64,000 nt of DNA from CAWKEY01 sp963848675 (lineage in GTDB: Bacteria; Pseudomonadota; Gammaproteobacteria; Methylococcales; Methylomonadaceae). A program made the position numbers and the translations under genes. The stretch lies in contig CAWKEY010000038.1 of the NCBI GenBank assembly GCA_963848675.1, forward strand, positions 1-64,000. Direction: 5' to 3'. The notes below the pieces were generated by a model. That model saw only the letters and a program-made list of their open reading frames with translations, did not search any database and was not told the DNA's origin. Positions 61,295-64,000 of this stretch are shown one piece after another (position 1 is the first letter of the stretch; every line of letters begins with the position of its first letter).

Positions 61295-62527
61295 ATGAAA
61301 AATATACTGTATTTCCTGGGATCGCTGCTACTGGCTGTAGCCGCCGCTTTTGCGGTCAACAAATGGCTGGCAGGCTATGATACGCCGGGTTATGTTTTGA
61401 TCGGCATTGGTCACTGGTCGCTGGAAACATCCCTGGTTGTTTTTGCCGTCGGCCTGATTATCGGCTTTTTTATCCTGTACTTTTTCTTCAGACTGCTGGG
61501 CTGGCTGTTCAGACTGCCGGGGCACATCAAGCATCGCGGTAAAAACATTAAATTCAACCGCTCTCAAGAAGCCTTGATTGCAGGTCTGGTGGATTCAGCC
61601 GAAGGCAACTGGGAAAAAGCCGAAAAAATACTGATTAAACACGCCTCGCATAGCGGCGCGCCGTTGCTGCATTACCTGACGGCGGCCAGAGCAGCGCAAT
61701 CGCGTGGTGCCTTTGACAAGCGCGATGAATATCTGCAAAAAGCCGCCGCGCAAGCGCCCGGCTCGGATGTCGCGATAGGACTCACTCAAGCCGAACTGCA
61801 TTTATCAGGCAACCAGTTTGAACAGGCGCTGGAAACCCTGACCAAACTGCACTCCATCGAGCCCTCCCACGCCAGCGTTTTAAAATTATTACACCAGACC
61901 TATCAACACATCGGCGACTGGGAAGGCATCCGCAGACTGATTCCGTCTTTAAACACCAACAAAATCCTGATGGAAGCAGAAGTCAAACTGCTTGAAACCG
62001 AAACCTTCAGCCGGTTATTAAAGCAGGCGGCTGAAAGCGGTGATACCGGCACCATTACCGCGCTGTGGTCGGAGATTCCCGAGTACATCAAAACCATGCA
62101 CGGTGTTTCCGCCATTTATTTTGCCGCCATGATTAATACCGGCGCTGGTGCCGAAATTGAGGATGAACTGGCTGCAACCCTGTCCGCCCACTGGGATCAA
62201 ACCCTGGCGGTCTTGTTCGGCAGCATTCAATCGGCTGATGTTGCCAAGCAGCTTGAAAAAGCCGAGCAATGGCTGCCTTTACATGCCGGAGATGCCGTGC
62301 TGCTGACGGTTCTGGGCAAATTGAGCCTGAAATGCAACGACATTATCAAAGCCGACAATTATTTAACCCAAAGCATCGGCTTTGAACCCAGTGTTCAGGC
62401 CTATCAGCTGCTGGGGGACTTGCTGCTTGCTCACGGCGATAAAGACAAAGCCAGCAGCTATTACAAAGCCGGACTGGAACTGGCGTCCAGCGAGATCGTC
62501 AGCCGGATTGATACGATTTCCGAATAA
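61295..62527 (+). CDS. hemY: HemY protein, TPR-containing membrane protein
   Basis: 410 residues. Two N-terminal membrane helices (LYFLGSLLLAVAAAFAV and LVVFAVGLIIGFFILYFFF), then the HemY_N region and tetratricopeptide repeats (GNQFEQALETLTKLHSIEPSHASVLKLLH, DWEGIRRLIPSL) to the C-terminus. A function in porphyrin handling is assumed from synteny. Last gene of hemCDXY. Confidence 0.9.
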   Translation: MKNILYFLGSLLLAVAAAFAVNKWLAGYDTPGYVLIGIGHWSLETSLVVFAVGLIIGFFILYFFFRLLGWLFRLPGHIKHRGKNIKFNRSQEALIAGLVDSAEGNWEKAEKILIKHASHSGAPLLHYLTAARAAQSRGAFDKRDEYLQKAAAQAPGSDVAIGLTQAELHLSGNQFEQALETLTKLHSIEPSHASVLKLLHQTYQHIGDWEGIRRLIPSLNTNKILMEAEVKLLETETFSRLLKQAAESGDTGTITALWSEIPEYIKTMHGVSAIYFAAMINTGAGAEIEDELAATLSAHWDQTLAVLFGSIQSADVAKQLEKAEQWLPLHAGDAVLLTVLGKLSLKCNDIIKADNYLTQSIGFEPSVQAYQLLGDLLLAHGDKDKASSYYKAGLELASSEIVSRIDTISE

Positions 62528-62704
62528 GCGTTTTCCCTAAATTCACGAATCATTTCATCCATGAAAATTTTAAAAGAGATTTCGAATCTGTAGACCGCCA
62601 TCCAAAGGGAGAATAACTAAATCTACACAACATTCTGCTGTCTTTAGTGCTTTTCGTGGACTAACTGCGGTTTTTTGGTTCACGCCCCTCCCTCTGCCAA
62701 CACG

Positions 62705-63382
62705 CTAACTCCGCGCGCCAAACAAGGCGGTGCCGATCCTGACAATCGTTGCCCCTTCAGCAATCGCTGCCGTTAAATCGCCGGTCATGCCAAACGAGAA
62801 GCTATCCAGGCCGGGCCTTTCAAGCCGGGCAACGGCCTGATATAAGGCCCGGTAGGGCTGCCGTTGCCGTTCATAATCGTCTTCCGGCGCCGGAATGGCC
62901 ATCACCCCGCGCAGTTTCAAATTCGCCAATACAGACGTCTGCTCAATCAAGAGTGGCAATTCATCCAGGGCAAGGCCGGATTTGCTGTCTTCATTGCTGA
63001 TATTGACTTGCAGGCAAATATTCAACGGCGGCAAATGGCCGGGCCGTTGTTCACTGAGCCGTTTGGCAATCTTGAAGTTGTCGACACTGTGCACCCAGTC
63101 AAAATGGACCGCAATCGCTCTGGTCTTGTTGGATTGAATAGGCCCTATGAAATGCCAGGTAATATCAAACGCGCCCAGTTGCTGTTGCTTGAGCAAGGCT
63201 TCCTGCACATAATTTTCGCCAAAGTGGCGCTGCCCCGCCTGGTATGCGGCCGCTATATCGCTGGCAGGCTTGGTTTTGCTGACTGCCAATAACAACACCG
63301 AGCCGGATTTGCGCTGACTGGCCATTTCGGCGTCATGGATTTGCGTACGGATTTGCTTGAGTCGCTGGGCTATGCTTGACAT
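62705..63382 (-). CDS. yggS: YggS-family pyridoxal phosphate homeostasis protein
   Basis: 225 residues from ATG 63382 (an alternative GTG two codons upstream). PLP-binding TIM-barrel: LLLAVSKTKPASDIAAAYQAG (Lys for PLP), HFGENYVQEALLK, WHFIGPIQSNKTR, DWVHSVDNFKIAKRLS, LQVNISNEDSKSGLA, LRGVMAIPAP, FSFGMTGDLTAAIAEGATIVRIGTALFG. Cytoplasmic. Divergent from pilT, a common neighbourhood in gammaproteobacteria. Confidence 0.95.
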   Translation of the reverse strand: MSSIAQRLKQIRTQIHDAEMASQRKSGSVLLLAVSKTKPASDIAAAYQAGQRHFGENYVQEALLKQQQLGAFDITWHFIGPIQSNKTRAIAVHFDWVHSVDNFKIAKRLSEQRPGHLPPLNICLQVNISNEDSKSGLALDELPLLIEQTSVLANLKLRGVMAIPAPEDDYERQRQPYRALYQAVARLERPGLDSFSFGMTGDLTAAIAEGATIVRIGTALFGARS

Positions 63383-63493
63383 GGTCACTACTTTAAAGTC
63401 TGGGCCGGTTATTAAACAACACGGCTTTCAAAATGCAAAGACTTGAACTATTTTATGAAGAGTCATTTTACTTAAACCCTGCAAGAGGATGTT

Positions 63494-64000
63494 ATGGATA
63501 TTGCCGAATTACTGGCCTTTTCAGTCAAAAACAACGCATCGGATTTACATTTGTCGGCCGGACTCCCGCCGATGATCCGGGTGGACGGGGATATTCGCCG
63601 CATCAATATACCTGCACTCGAACACAAGGAAGTGCATGCGCTGATCTATGACATTATGAATGACAAACAGCGCCGGGATTATGAAGAATTTCTGGAAACC
63701 GACTTCTCCTTCAATTTGCCGGGGATCGCCCGCTTTCGTGTCAACGCCTTTAACCAGGAACGCGGCGCGGCGGGCGTATTCAGAACCATTCCCTCTACCG
63801 TCCTGAGTCTGGAAGACCTGAAAGCCCCCAAGTTTTTTGAAGAAATCACTCGCAAACCGCGGGGGCTGATATTGGTAACCGGGCCTACCGGCTCCGGCAA
63901 ATCGACTACGCTGGCGGCGATGATCAATCACATCAATAGCAATGATTATGCGCACATTCTGACTGTTGAAGACCCGATCGAGTTTGTTCATGAAAGCCAG
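63494..64000 (+). CDS. pilT: Type IV pilus twitching motility ATPase, 3' end outside window
   Basis: 169 N-terminal codons visible from ATG 63494 (AAGAGG just upstream; a second ATG at 63489 is out of frame). MDIAELLAFSVKNNASDLHL, then LPPMIRVDGDIRRIN, PGIARFRVNAFNQERGAAGVF, PRGLILVTGPTGSGKSTTLAAM (Walker A near residue 131) and ILTVEDPIEFVHESQ (Asp box) are all PilT hallmarks. Drives pilus retraction. Cut by the right edge. Confidence 0.95.
   Translation, partial: MDIAELLAFSVKNNASDLHLSAGLPPMIRVDGDIRRINIPALEHKEVHALIYDIMNDKQRRDYEEFLETDFSFNLPGIARFRVNAFNQERGAAGVFRTIPSTVLSLEDLKAPKFFEEITRKPRGLILVTGPTGSGKSTTLAAMINHINSNDYAHILTVEDPIEFVHESQ

Noticed and set aside
1..64000. tRNA or rRNA genes
   Set aside because: I saw no cloverleaf with conserved TTCGANTC and CCA-end context, and no rRNA-like blocks. 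A dedicated tRNA scan was not possible here.

Overview
The window reads as a gammaproteobacterial chromosome segment, most likely from a Methylococcales-type methanotroph. That placement is an inference from protein character and gene order (hemCDXY, glyQS-gmhB-plsC, UPF0114, DUF2970, yggS/pilT divergence); no ribosomal RNA or methane oxidation gene is present to confirm it.

Layout. 1-7.9 kb: core metabolism with a partial bcp peroxiredoxin, a frameshifted rpiA, ppa, a cysC-DHH phosphoesterase pair, a membrane protein and ppsA. 7.9-24.4 kb: a mobile island. It holds an IS5-family remnant, an IS4-family element, an IS21-family element nested in another IS21-family element that itself sits in an IS630-family gene, an IS1634-family element, and an 8.3-kb Tn552/Tn5053-like transposon (16127-24420) with exactly matched 171-bp terminal inverted repeats. 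The transposon carries a serine resolvase, a TniA-like transposase, a TniB-like ATPase, a HigBA-like toxin-antitoxin pair and two tandem, almost identical IS66 elements. Its right end lies inside glgC, which is cut after about 274 codons and also has an in-frame stop at codon 34. 24.4-32.3 kb: the glgC remnant, a transketolase, small and degenerate genes, a MITE-like palindrome, and a group II intron whose maturase gene was destroyed by an ISAzo13-family element.

32.4-50 kb: housekeeping genes return: a DUF1343 (NamZ-like) protein with a DOMON-like partner, ligE-ubiA, glyQ-glyS-gmhB-plsC, a lipoprotein, a UPF0114-glutaredoxin pair, metH, DUF2970, several small envelope proteins and a large HTTM-DCC fusion protein. 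50-58 kb: a Tim44-like protein and a heavy-metal RND efflux operon (secreted protein, frameshifted TolC-type channel, adaptor, CzcA/CusA pump, DUF3240). 58-64 kb: the hemC-hemD-hemX-hemY operon, yggS and a partial pilT.

How the parts relate. Transposon insertion broke glycogen synthesis at glgC, next to an intact transketolase. The efflux genes form a coupled operon with overlapping starts and stops, as do hemC and hemD. Several non-IS genes (rpiA, the TolC channel, a small membrane protein) contain frameshifts. These may be real decay or assembly error, and read-level checks would decide.
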